A DNA stretch of 64,000 nt from Gonium pectorale (taxonomy: Eukaryota > Chlorophyta > Chlorophyceae > Chlamydomonadales > Volvocaceae). The position numbers and the translations under genes were made by a program. Position 1 is the first letter of the stretch, and every line of letters begins with the position of its first letter. The notes below the pieces were generated by a model, which ran no database searches, had not been told where the DNA came from, and saw nothing but the letters and a program-made list of their open reading frames with translations. This document shows positions 1 through 11,400 of the stretch, piece by piece. Where the stretch lies: the NCBI GenBank assembly GCA_001584585.1, contig LSYV01000006.1, forward strand, positions 1,456,281 through 1,520,280, read 5' to 3'.

Positions 1-159
1 CCCCCCCTCCCCCCCCTCCGTGCGGGGCACCGTGCCCTCCACCCGTCACGCCCCCTCCCCAGCTCGCCCACCTACAGACAGCGCAAACCCCCTCCCGCCC
101 CCCGCCGCCCCCCGCCGCTCCCCGCCTCCCCCCTTTGCCCCCCCCTCCTGCGCCCGCAG

Positions 160-1904
160 CGTGCTGGAGCACGGCTCCCACACCTACCTCTCCCGCCCCA
201 GCGGCACCCTGGCCTACCTGTCGCCCGAGCTGCTCACCACGTACCGCCAGTCGGCAGCGGCGGACCAGGTAAGCGGGCGCCGGGCTCCCCTATAGTGGGC
301 AACGGCAGTTGGGTACCCGGGCGCCGTTTTCCTGTTGTCGGTTGTCAGTTGCCGGTTGGCAGTTGTCGGTTGCCAGTGGCGGCCCCCGGGCCCGCGGGCG
401 TACCGGTGTTCGCCGCCTAGCCTGGCGGTCCGTGGCTCGCAGGCAAACCCGCCTGTTTACCACGATCCTGGAAGCGAGAAGGGGCAGTGGGGGAAACGAA
501 CCGTGCCGCGCTTCCAGCCCGGCCCCCGACGGCGCTCCTCCTCCAGGGCGAGACACGGGCAGCGCGCCGCGCGCCTCTGCCACCCGACCCCATACCCAGG
601 AGCCATCACCCCTCCCTCCCGTGCCGCAAAGTATCCCGCGGGCTGTTGACGCGCAAGACCGCTGCGCTGTCTCTCTTGTGCCGCGCTGACCCCACCCCAC
701 CCCACCCACGTGAGAATGCCTTCCAAACCCCCCACCCCCCACGTCCGTAAACACCACGCCCCAACTCCCCACCCCCGTTTGCCCCCGGCCCTCCTGCCCC
801 CGGCCCTCCTGCCCCCGTCCCCCCCCCCCCCACACGCAGTACGCGTTCGGGCTGCTGGTATGGGAGGTGGTGACCGCGCAGCCGCTGTTCCTGGGCATGC
901 AGACGCCGCAGGTGAGCGGCTGCCGCCCCCCCCGGGGGGAAAAATGGACACAGGGATGGAGCGCTGGGGCGCAACGCCACGGCGACTCCCATCATTTCAT
1001 ACGCCTGGGCTGGATGCGTGTATCGGAGTGTGGGTCTGTGGCTTGGGTACCGGTAGGCGCAGTGCAGCCGCCGGCCCTTTTTTCCTCTCTCGCTCGCTCG
1101 CTCGCTCGCCCTCCCCGCTTGGATCGCTGCCCGTGTACCCTTCTTTAGCCACCGTGGCGGCAACCCCCTTCCGGGCGCGGCCCCTACCTCGCATCCAGTC
1201 CGCGATGGACTGACGAGCGCTGCTCCCGCGCCTCTGCCCCTCCCTCCGCCTCCCCACTCCGCCCCGTCCCCCCCCCCCGCCAACTCCCCCCTCACCCTCA
1301 CCTCCTGCCTCAGCTGCTGTACGCCAAGACGCACAACGCCGACTGGCGCTACCTGCAGTGGCCCGCCTGGTGCCCGCGGGAGGTGCGCGCCCTGGCGCGC
1401 CGCTGCGCCGACTACGTGCCCGCCAGCCGCCTCACCGCCGCGCAGGCGTTGGAGGCGCTGGCCGCGCTGCACAGCCGCTACCGCTACCAGCAGGTGGGGC
1501 GGGGCCGGGTGGCGCCAGGTGGCGTCAGGTGGCTGGCGGGGGATCGGGTCGGGGAGGCGGAGCGGCGCGCCCTTCGCACATCCGCTCGGTGCGGATGCTT
1601 GTGTTGAAGGTCGTGGCCACTTACTCGTACTCGCACTTGGGGGGACGAAGCTGTGAGCCGTCCCTTCGCAGCATTGGTGGGAAACCCAACCGCGGCCCGC
1701 GTGGCGCGAGCAGCCTCGCACCAGCCCCACGGGCCCCCTGGGGATGGCACGATCTGCATCGGAGGCTCGTCACGCGGTGTCCCTGACCCGGTGTCCCTCA
1801 ACTCCCCCGTCGTCCAACAGGAGCTGCTGGCGGAGGCGGGCGAGCCCCCCGCCGTGTGGCCAGCGGCTGCGGCTGTGGCGACTGCGGGGGCCGGCGCGTC
1901 TTAG
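160..1904 (+). CDS. Protein kinase, C-terminal part (5' end outside the window)
   Basis: Four exons fit in frame: 160-268, 840-911, 1314-1493 and 1821-1904 (stop TAG). Each is bounded by CAG acceptors and GT donors and all junctions are phase 0. The joined protein holds the second half of a kinase domain. An activation-segment end reads GTLAYLSPEL (the APE motif as SPE). The subdomain IX aspartate follows in DQYAFGLLVWEVV, and a subdomain XI arginine lies in SRLTAAQALEAL. The WEV/YAFG wording resembles plant and algal tyrosine-kinase-like serine/threonine kinases, but the catalytic loop lies upstream of the window, so neither activity nor subfamily can be settled. The protein ends about 27 residues after the domain in an Ala-rich tail. 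Introns are C-rich. Bases 1-159 are intron. Confidence 0.75.
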
Positions 1905-4900
1905 AGGGGCCGCGGTGAGGGGAGGGGAGGGGACCGGTGGAAGGGGGCGCTGGCGCCGTCCGAAGGATGTGCTCTGCCCGGTAGCGGCGGCGCGCGCTGC
2001 CCTACCGGCGCGCTTTCTGAAGGCGCCGTCCGCAGGGTGGCGCTCGGCCCGATAGCAGCGGCGGTCACCGCAGCACTCGTTGCGCGCTGCAGGGGACGCA
2101 AGCGCGCGCACCCCGCGCCCTGGTAGGCAGCACGGTCCGACCGGTGGCGGCGCGCGCGGCGGCCTACGCGTGGGGGCTCCCTGGTCGTGCCCGGCACTGA
2201 CAGCATATGCATAAAAGGAAATGTGGGCTGCACTGGCGCGAGCTGCTCGGCGGGGTTGTGATTTCCGGTGCCCCGCGCGGCCCAGCCTAACGGCCTGCAG
2301 GGTCTCTCCATGACCGCACGGCATCGTGGAACGGGTGACGCGGGCTGGCGGCCTGAGCTCGCGGGGTCGGCGAGCCGCTATTGGGAGTGGGGTTCCCCTC
2401 TGCCGACGTGCCGTAGCAGAGGGCCTATGTGGGACCATGGCCCGTGGGGGATTGAGCTCAGGCTGCATTGGGGAGTCAGGAGGGTGGTGGGGATTGGGTT
2501 TAGGGTTTTAGGGTTTTAGGGTGCGAGAGCTGAGGATGCACGGCTTCTGTTGTATGTCTTATGGTTCGCTCGGTCGCTCGAATCTCTCACCCCGTCCAGG
2601 TGTCGGCCCAGGGCCCCAGTGGCTGACAGCGCCGGTGGCGATGCGTCCTGTGCGGACGTGGCATGTCCAATGCCGCGTACGGACGGACGGGCGGGGCGGG
2701 CGCGGAAGGGGGGGTGTTACGCCTGTGCAGGGCACCGGCCGCTGCCGTTGAATCCAGTCGCAGCCCCGGTGCGCCGGTCGATGTGTCGGTGCGTGTGGGG
2801 AACGCTGTGCGGCGGCATGCATACAACGTGTGTGGAGGCAGGCCTGTCAGGACGGGAAGGGCGGGGCGCGCTTGGGCGCGCGCGGGGCTGACGAGGCGGG
2901 GAGCCGGGCGTCCGGGCGGAGCGCCGGCAGCATTTGCCACGACCTTGACGCTGCTAGGCACCGCGCCGGGCGCCGCCCCTCCGGTTCGCCTGCTTTCGCG
3001 CACCTAGGATGCCGTACGGCGTGCGCCGTACGTTTTTACTGCAACATACGCACAATCGCACGCGCGCGCAGCAGCCGTACGCTTGGCGAGCTGGTGGGAG
3101 TGCCGCCTGCCCGCAGCGGCCCGGCGACTAGAGGCGGCGAGGGCACATATGTGCCGCGCCGGCCGTCCGGTGGTTGATCATTGGGGTTTGAATTTTGTGA
3201 ATCGTGATTAAGAACTCGACAAACCCCCTGAACCAAGCAATGTGCGCCCTCCGATGGCGATGGCGTGCCACAGGACCGCCTCCTCAGAGAGGAATAGAGC
3301 CTCTGAGCCCACAATCTACTAATTTGTTTTCTAGCATAACTCATTTGCGCCGTTGGAGCGTGGACTTGAACACCTGGATCAGGTTCCTTGCAGGGGCGCT
3401 GGTCGGGCGCCGTGCGCTGAGCCGCGCGCGGGGCCCCCAACGGGGCCTGCGGTTGCGATCAATGGCATTTCGTTGGTGTTAGTTGGCCGTTTCCGTTCAT
3501 GCGCAGGCTGCGCTCCTGCTAGTTGTCTACATGCACTGATGCTGGCAAACGCTTCTGTATGGGTCCGAACATCCCATGACGGCCGGGGGTAGGGTCATGG
3601 TCACGCAGCCCACGAAGGGCTCCACCCGCGCCGGCCTTGTGATGCTGGGTATTGGCAATGGTACAATAAAGGTGGGTGTGAAGCTGTCTCTGTGGGGGAC
3701 GCACACGCGGCTAGCCCAGGCGTGTGCGTGAACTGGTTGACCAACCGTACGGCGGCGCTGCTTGCCTGCCGAGCCGACGAACATTTTGCTGAACAGGCTG
3801 TCTATGTCCCGTGCGACGCGGATGCGGTGGGGAGGTTGAGGAGGAAGGAGGGAGGCGAAGGGGTGAGAGGTGTGAGGGGTTTGCGCCCATAGAGGGCAGC
3901 GCGAGGCGCTCCTACGACCGCATCATCGGTTTGCGATGGGCAGGCCAGGGCCTGGTGGCGGGCCACTTTGCCGCGCTGGGGGGTTTGAACCGCGTGCGGC
4001 CCTCCAGAGAAGTTGCCGTACACACGTGTGTACAGGCCGCGACGGTTTTACGGCGGTTGCATGACCACGGTCTCATGTACCGGTACCACCCGCGTCTTAT
4101 AGTGACAGCTGGTGGCCCTCGCGTCTGCGGGAGGGCGGGGATGCAAAGGACGTGCTACTGGTGTTAGCGGATGAAAGGCGTGCGGAGAGAGCAAACCAGG
4201 CAAGCGGTCAAGCGTGCTGTACGCGCACGCGTGCGTTACCGGTAAGGGAGGGCACGGGGGGCGCGTGTCGGACGAACGGACCGAGAGGAGGCATGGTCGC
4301 GTGTGTTACATGGATGGATGTCAAGTGGCCCTGTGCTCTGTAACAGCCACCGTCGAACGGGCCGCTCCTGCCGGACGCACCCCGCGCCCAGCTTGCCGTA
4401 CAGTGCGCACACTGTGCGGTGGCGTGGACGAGCATTGGGCCGCTGCCGCAGCACTCGCCTGCTGGACACTCCCTTAGTACCACAACGGTATGGTATATGT
4501 ATGGGCCGAGCCGAGGACAGTAAATAACGAGCCTGAAAGCAGCCCCGAACATATTACAATTACCTCCATCATTAATACGGGGGCGCCCCTGGTCGTGACG
4601 CCGGGCGGCAACACGCACCCACATGCGCCTCACAGACTTGCAAGCCCACACGCATATCGTACACCGGCCGTGCCTGCCGGCCGCCGCTCACGTGGGCAAC
4701 CCAACACCCGCCTCGGGCGCCACCGCAGCGGTGTGCATTTCTGCAACGAATGCAACAGGCTGAACCTTGCAGCATGGAAGAACTCCCTCATGTCCCTAAG
4801 AAAGCGCTCATGCGCAGCAACGGCAGCCTGCAGCCGGGCGACCATGCACCGGCCCGCTCTCCACACCTCAGCACCTCTTTGGCGCTCAACTCATATGCAC

Positions 4901-5149
4901 GCGCGGCACTCCTGCCGCACCGCACCACGCTACACCACGGCAGCTTGCACAGTTTGCCTGCCCAGTAGGCACTGCACGGACCGGCGAGGTCCATCCCTGC
5001 GGTCATCGCGCTCTGCGATGGTCCCGCTCCACCCAGGGGCGAGCGCCGCTGCCGGGCGCTGCTGGGCCCTGGGCCCACTCCATTCGACGCAGCGGGCCAT
5101 GCAACGCCCTCCTGTACGGACAGCACCTGCGACTGGCGGTACCGAGCTT
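1905..5149. other. Convergent 3'-UTR and intergenic DNA, no gene recognised
   Basis: This stretch separates the ends of two convergent genes (kinase + and DNA polymerase -). All open frames in it are short, rich in Arg, Pro and Gly, and lack motifs. It contains a telomere-like run at 2496-2521 and several copies of the GTACGG/CCGTAC word, for example a near-palindrome around 3009-3031. I see no tRNA, no transposon protein and no long terminal repeat. Confidence 0.6.
2496..2521 (+). repeat. Interstitial telomere-like repeat (TTTTAGGG type)
   Basis: The stretch reads GGG, then TTTAGGG, TTTTAGGG and TTTTAGGG, about three units of the octamer known as the telomere repeat of Chlamydomonas and other volvocine algae. 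It lies in intergenic DNA well away from any sequence end, so it is an interstitial copy. It supports the taxonomic assignment. Confidence 0.85.
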
Positions 5150-5161
5150 ACAACTTACAAC
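5150..5161 (-). promoter_or_regulatory. Polyadenylation signals (UGUAA, two copies) of the DNA polymerase gene
   Basis: Read on the minus strand, TGTAA occurs twice within 12 bases, about 320 bases after the polymerase stop codon. TGTAA is the standard poly(A) signal of Chlamydomonas nuclear genes, and the distance fits a normal 3' UTR. Confidence 0.6.
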
Positions 5162-5482
5162 GGAAGACTGGATATCCGCCCGGACACCGCCCTTGGTGGA
5201 GAGATTGATAAGATAGCGATGATACGGTACAGCTGTGGAAAGGTTAAGACGTCGCTCTCTCTTTCTCTCTTGCGAAATTAGTCACAGCGGGCTCCTGCGC
5301 CGCTGGCGCGCCGCTTTGCCGCTGGCCAGGCTGCCGCGGACCTAGACCGCCGCCGTACGGCCGCCGTACCGCCGCCGTACCACCGCAGTGTACGGCGGCA
5401 GATTGCGGGAGACGGCAAGGCGGCAGCGCGCCAGCCGCCACGGACGCACGGAGTCCCCACCACTGGCCCCGCGCTCGCGTGC

Positions 5483-8400
5483 TCACAACGGCTGCTCCTG
5501 GGCGGCGTCCTCCTTCAAGTACTCCTTCAAGTCCCCCAGGTTGGGGCCCACCTCCACTCCGACCTGCGCGGGCGCGGGCCAGGCAGCAAGCAACGTCGGG
5601 ACGATAGATACGCAAAGGCGCGCGCGGCACGAAACGTGAATGGCGGTCGGCACGGCGGCCGACGTCGTGGAGTGGATACCGGCAGCCATACCGCACACAG
5701 ATGGGACACACACGCGCGGGACGCATTTCCGGGGCGGTCCAACAACGGTGCCCGGGCAGGCAGGCATGCTTGCATAGTGGCAGGCGTCCCCACGCGCGCG
5801 CATTGGGGCGCAGTGCACAGTCCAATGCGGTCCCGACAGCGGCAATGATGACGACACCGGCAGCGGCGTTCCCAGCGGCAGCGACAGCCGCAGCGGTCCT
5901 CCCAGCGACGCGCCTATCTATCGCCTTCCACCCGCACCTCGAGGGCCTCGCCAGGTCGCTACCGCTACCGCTACCGCTAACGGAAGCACGCGCATTCCTA
6001 GCACACCGAATCGCGCGCGCCCGCCAACAGGGCAGCGATGCACTCGACAGTCCCCCCTCAGCACACTCTGCGCCGGCCCCATGCCCCCAGCAATGCCCCG
6101 CCAGCCCCGCCCCGCCCCCCGCCGCGATGCCCACCCCACCTCCAGCGGCACGCTCAGCTGCGCGGTCGCCTCCATGACCGCCTTGACGGTAGTGGCCACC
6201 TCGTCCACCTCACCCTCGGGCACCTCGAAGATGAGCTCGTCGTGGACCATGAGCAGCAGGCGCGCGGCCGACCCGCGGGTCGTCAGCTGCCGCACCGTGT
6301 TGACCATGGCGGCCTTGGCGATGTCCGAGGTGCTGCCCTGTGCGGGAAAGAGCGCACAAACAAATTATCTGGGGCTGAGTATCCGAGTCACGGAGTAACG
6401 GGCTGTGTCCTGCGTGTGGCGCCGGGGCACTGTGTGTTGCCTGCCCGGGAGTGCGTGGGAGCAGCAACACGTGCGCATACACATCGCCGGTACCCACTCG
6501 ACGACCAACCTGCCACGCTGCCGGCCACCCTGCCGGCCACCTTGCCATCCTGTCGGCCACCCTGCCGGCCACCCTGCCGCGCTGCCAGCCACCCTGCCAG
6601 TCGACAAGCGTTCACCAACACGTCGCACCAACACGTACGCACACATCGCAGCGGCCCTTCAAAGGCCAGCGGGAAGCTGCCATGACGGACCCAAGGGCGG
6701 CGGCGGCACACACCAAGTCACCAACCGCCCCGAAGACCGCTCGACGGCCAGCCACAAACTAGGGTAGCTGCCGCCGCGGACGAGCCCCTCACCCTCTTCC
6801 CCGCCGCCCCCGCGTAGCGGGCGGGTAGGGCGCCACGCGCGAGAGCAAGCCCCTGGTACGGCACGCCCCGCGCCCGGCGCACCTGGAACCGCATGTTGCC
6901 CAGTTCGCGCATGACGGTGCTGTCGTCGGTCTCGCGCTTGGCGAGCGCGTCGACACCCAGGATCGCCAGCACCTCCCTCTCCACCCAATCCTGGGTCTCG
7001 GGGGTATCGGGCGCCGCCCGCGCCCTCGCCTCCCACAGCGCGAGCCGTCCGCCCGGACGCCAGCGGCCGCGGAAGTGGCGCCGCCTGCCGCACAGCGAGG
7101 TGGCGAAGCCCGTGACGAAGGCCGCCGCCTTCATGGCGTTCATCTCGGCGCGCATGGTGGCGAAGCTCTCCTTGAAGGTTTTTATGAAGTTGTTTGCCTG
7201 GACATGTTGGCGTGGACGTACGCGGGGTGTGGACACAAGTAGTTGGATACATGGGGGGGCTTGTGGCTTGCGGACAAGTGGGCGTTGATATGTGTTGTGT
7301 GGGGCTGGGGTGCGTGTGCGTGTAGGAGGAGGACTGTGTGCTGTACGGCGTTTTTAAGATTCACGTGGGGGGCTCGTGGGCCGGTTGGAGGCCGTGCTTG
7401 CATCCCAGGGGGGGGCGTCTGCTCGTATACCTCGCCCGCCATGCCCTGTACTCGGCGCCCTGCTGGAAACATGACACCTTCGGGTGTGTACGTCCGCAGA
7501 GGCTGCCTTCCCCGTTTCTGGTTCTTTTTTATCCGAGGGGGGCTTGCTATATTGACGCAGGGCGGGCGAGCCCGCAGGGAATCGGACGGTGAAAGCGCGT
7601 GCTGCGCGAGCCAAGCTAAGCCAAGCTGAGGGATTCAGCGGCCCCCGAGAAAGCCAGCGACCGGCACCTCCTCCGCTGTTCCCCGTGCAAAACCACATTG
7701 CACATCGGCGCCAGGTACCACCTCCCACCGCCTCCCGGCCCCCCCCCCACCAACACACACACACGCCAAGAAACACACAGATCGCCGCACCTGCTCGAGC
7801 GGCGCACCGATGTCGCGTGCCAGCTTCGCATAGCCCATGCCGTACACCAGGCCAAAGTTCTGCGGGGCAGACCGGCGGACAGATGGGCGTGCTCAGCGCC
7901 CTCCCCCATCCAGATCAAGGCCCCGTGCATAGCGCGTTTCAGTTGCACGGATTTTGCACGGGTTCTGCATGCGTGGGTGGGTTCAGGGGTCAGCTCGCTC
8001 ACGCGGCGCACGGGACTCACGGTGTGCCGTACTACTGCTGAGATGGAGAGCACCCGACATGGAGAGCACCGGACATGGAGAGCACCGGACATGGAGAGCA
8101 CCGGACATGGAGAGCACCGGACATGGAGAGCACCGGACATGGAGAGCACCAGAGATGGAGAGCAGTTGCGATGGAGGGGACCCGAGACGGGTCGTCTGTT
8201 GCAGTGCGCGCGCACCGGCCGCCACCGCAAACCATGGTTCTGTCGTGCGAACCAGGTGCTGACACTGCAAACTACCGACGCCGGCCTGAGGCGCATGGGG
8301 CACGGCTGCGCAGGCGCGTGGCAAGCCAGCCAGCCAGCCAGGTCCCTCGCTGCGCGTCTGCTGCACACTGTACCCCCCTCCCGCACGGGCCCCATCCCCA

Positions 8401-11400
8401 TCCCCCAAACGCCCGCTGCCGAGGGAGCCCAAAGCCCTGACGCGCCCCCCCCCCATCCCCTCCTTGCCCCATCCGCGCACGCGCCCCCCGAGAGGGCACA
8501 CATGCTGTCCCGCGTACGGCCGCAACCCGCCTTCACCACACCGTACATCGCCCTGGCAGCCCGCGTGCGCCATAGCGCCATGTCATCACGACCCCCCGTT
8601 CGCGTTCGCACCCCCGGCCCCAACCGAGCCTCACGCCGGTCCCGACCTCGACTCCAATCCCCGCCCGATCCCCACCTCCGCTACCCCACCCTCCCTGCCT
8701 CCCTCCGGCCGCCCTGCGCTCACCACTCGCTTGCCGGCCTGGCGCTGCGCGCCGGAGACCTGCTCGGGCGGGATGCGGAAGAGCTTCGACGCCGTCGTGC
8801 GATGCACGTCTCGGCCCCCCACGAACGCGTCCACGAGCACTGGGTCCTGCACGCGCGGGTGGGAGGGGGCGCGGAGGAAGTGGCGCGGTGGGGGTGCCCG
8901 TTGCCGGGTGTGGGTATGCGGGTTTAGTGGGGAGGTTGGCTGTGCGTCTAGTCAAGGGTAGTCGAGAGGTGGTCGGGATACTCCACGCGCCCTGGTGTGC
9001 GACGAACCCATGATCTGCTGTCGGCCGATCCCCCAATGTCATGCTATGTTGTGATAGGTTACACGCCCGCCACCATCAAGCGGCGGGCGTCGCCACGGGC
9101 CGCGGGCCACGGGCCGTCCGCCCCTCTCCCAACGTGATGCTCACCCGTGTGATGTGCGCCAACACACGCAGCTCGACCTGGCTGTAGTCGGCGCTCAGAA
9201 GCAGCCGCCCTGGGGGTGCCACAAAGGTGCTGCGGAACTCCTTGGCCCCGTCAAAGTCCTCGCGGGCCTGCGGGATCAGGCGAGACCAGCGGAAGGAGCA
9301 CTGCGTGTCCAACAGACCAAGCGAGGCCAGCAGCACCGCGCGGAGGAGGCGACACGGTGGCACCAGCTCAAGCACAGAGTACCTCGGATCAGGGAGTGAT
9401 TACCGAACTCACGTTGGGGATCGCCATGAGGTTGGCGCCCGGGGTGGACAGTCGACCGGTGGCGGTGCTGACTTGGTCGTAGGTGGGATAAATGCGGCTG
9501 CGGCGGGCGTGTGGCAGGGGCGTTATGTGGAGCGGCTTGTCGGGTGCGGCGGCAGCAATGTGGCGATGCACCATGCGCCTGCCCATGCGTTAATGACAGC
9601 CGTACTGTGTGGACCGCACAGCACATGGGGTAGGGCGCGCCCTGCGGCGGCGTGCGCCGTCCCGACTGCGCTTCCCGTCGCCCGCCAGAGCCTAGTCAGT
9701 TCCCCCGCGAACCTCGCGAACGGTGCAAATGCCGCACACTCTCCCGTGCACCATGCCGTACACGCTGCCGTTGGCGCATCTCTGTGTGCACAGTGCCGTA
9801 CGCACTGCCGCGTGCGCTGTCGTTGCGTAACAAGCGTGGATGCGCGCCCCCACCTGGTGACGGGGTCCACCTCGGCCAGGAATGTGGTGGTGTAGCTGCT
9901 AATCAGGGTGCCCTGTTGGGCGTACTCGATCGCCAGCCTCACCAGCCCGCTCTTGTCGTACTTCTCAAGGATATCCAGGTTCTGCCGTACACGGGACACA
10001 CGCAAGCCGTGCTGCGCTGAGCGTGTGCTTGCGCATAAGACGCGATACACGCGCCTTGAGACACGAGGCAAGGCTGGGTCAAATGCCCAACACCTCGGAG
10101 AGCAGCTCTCCAGCGGGGGCGGGAGGCGGGAGGGGCTGAAACACACACCCGGTGTGCTGCAACCGCGTATGCACGAGCAGCTTCTGAAGCTGACTCGGCC
10201 AACAGGCCAACAGGTCCCAACAGCAGGCACCGCGCCAGCCCACCCCCGCCCCGCATACGCGGCGCTCGGAAAGGCACCGGTACCAAAATGTCCCATGCCG
10301 TATGCAACTGTGCGTTTGTTGTTTCCCATCGAGAGCTTTCTGATCAGGCGCGTACGGAATGCGCGTGCGCGCTCAGGCGGCAAGTGAGCGTAGGCACCCC
10401 TCAAGGTTGGCAGAGCCGGGCGGCGCGGCAGCAGGTAACAGAACACACATTTTGCTGCCGCGGCTCTGCCAACACCCACACGGCACGCTTTTACTCCCGG
10501 GCACCCTCGACCCGCCCTGTCCTGCGACTCGCGCAAAAGTGGCGTCATGGCGACATCGCCTCCGCGCACGCACACGCACACACGCGCACGGCATGTACGA
10601 ATCGTACAAACCTACCGTACGGTCCATGGAGACTGTGTGCCCCTTGGGAGTCATCTTGATCTTCTCGCCCGCCGCCCGCGCTTTCTGCACCAGCCCCAGC
10701 TTGCCCTCGAACAGCGCGCACTTGCCCTCCGGACTGCAGAAGTCAACCTGTTCCGCCGCCAGCGCAGCCGCCTCCTGCGTCAGCTGCGCGTGAGCGGAGG
10801 GTGTGTGTGAGCGTGTGTGCGTTTGCGTGTGTGAGACGGCGCCGGGGCCGGGGTCGGCGGTGCCGGGGNNNNNNNNNNNNNNNNNNNNCCACCCACCCAC
10901 CCACCCACCCACCCACCCACCCACCCACCCACCCACCCACCCACCCACCCACCCACCCACCCACCCACCCACCCACCCACCTGCTGCATGCGGTCCCTGA
11001 CCTGGTCGTCGAGCCGCCGCATGGCTGCCACGTCCACCCCCACGCCCGCCATCTCCATCTCCGCCAGGACCACCTGCACCGGCACCTCCACCTCCTCAAT
11101 CAGCGCGCACGGGTCCAGCATCACGTGACGATGGCGCCCGCACGTGCCGCCGCCGCCGCCGCTGGCGGCGGCAGCAGCGGCGGCAGCCTGCTTGGAACGG
11201 GCGTCCAGCATGAGCTGCCGCAGCCGGACGTAGCACAGCGCGTTGTGCGCCACCTTAGCCGCGGCGGCGACCCGCGAGTCGGCACCGGTGGCGGCGAGCG
11301 CCGCCGCCATCTCGCTCCGTACCGCTGGGTACTGCGGGCAGCCCAGCAACGTGGCGAGGCACTGCACACTGTCGGGCTTGATACCCTTAGCGGGCTTGAA

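Noticed and set aside
606..1730. 374-aa minus-strand open frame across the kinase exons
   Set aside because: It is antisense to four phase-consistent kinase exons and is an Arg/Gly/Ala-rich shadow of GC-rich sequence.
8043..8170. Direct repeats resembling a CRISPR array
   Set aside because: Units are contiguous 16-mers with no spacers, in a eukaryotic intron.
7698..8927. 409-aa plus-strand open frame with HGEHRTWRAPDMES repeats
   Set aside because: The repeats come from the 16-bp intronic minisatellite, and the frame runs antisense to two polymerase exons with strong motifs.
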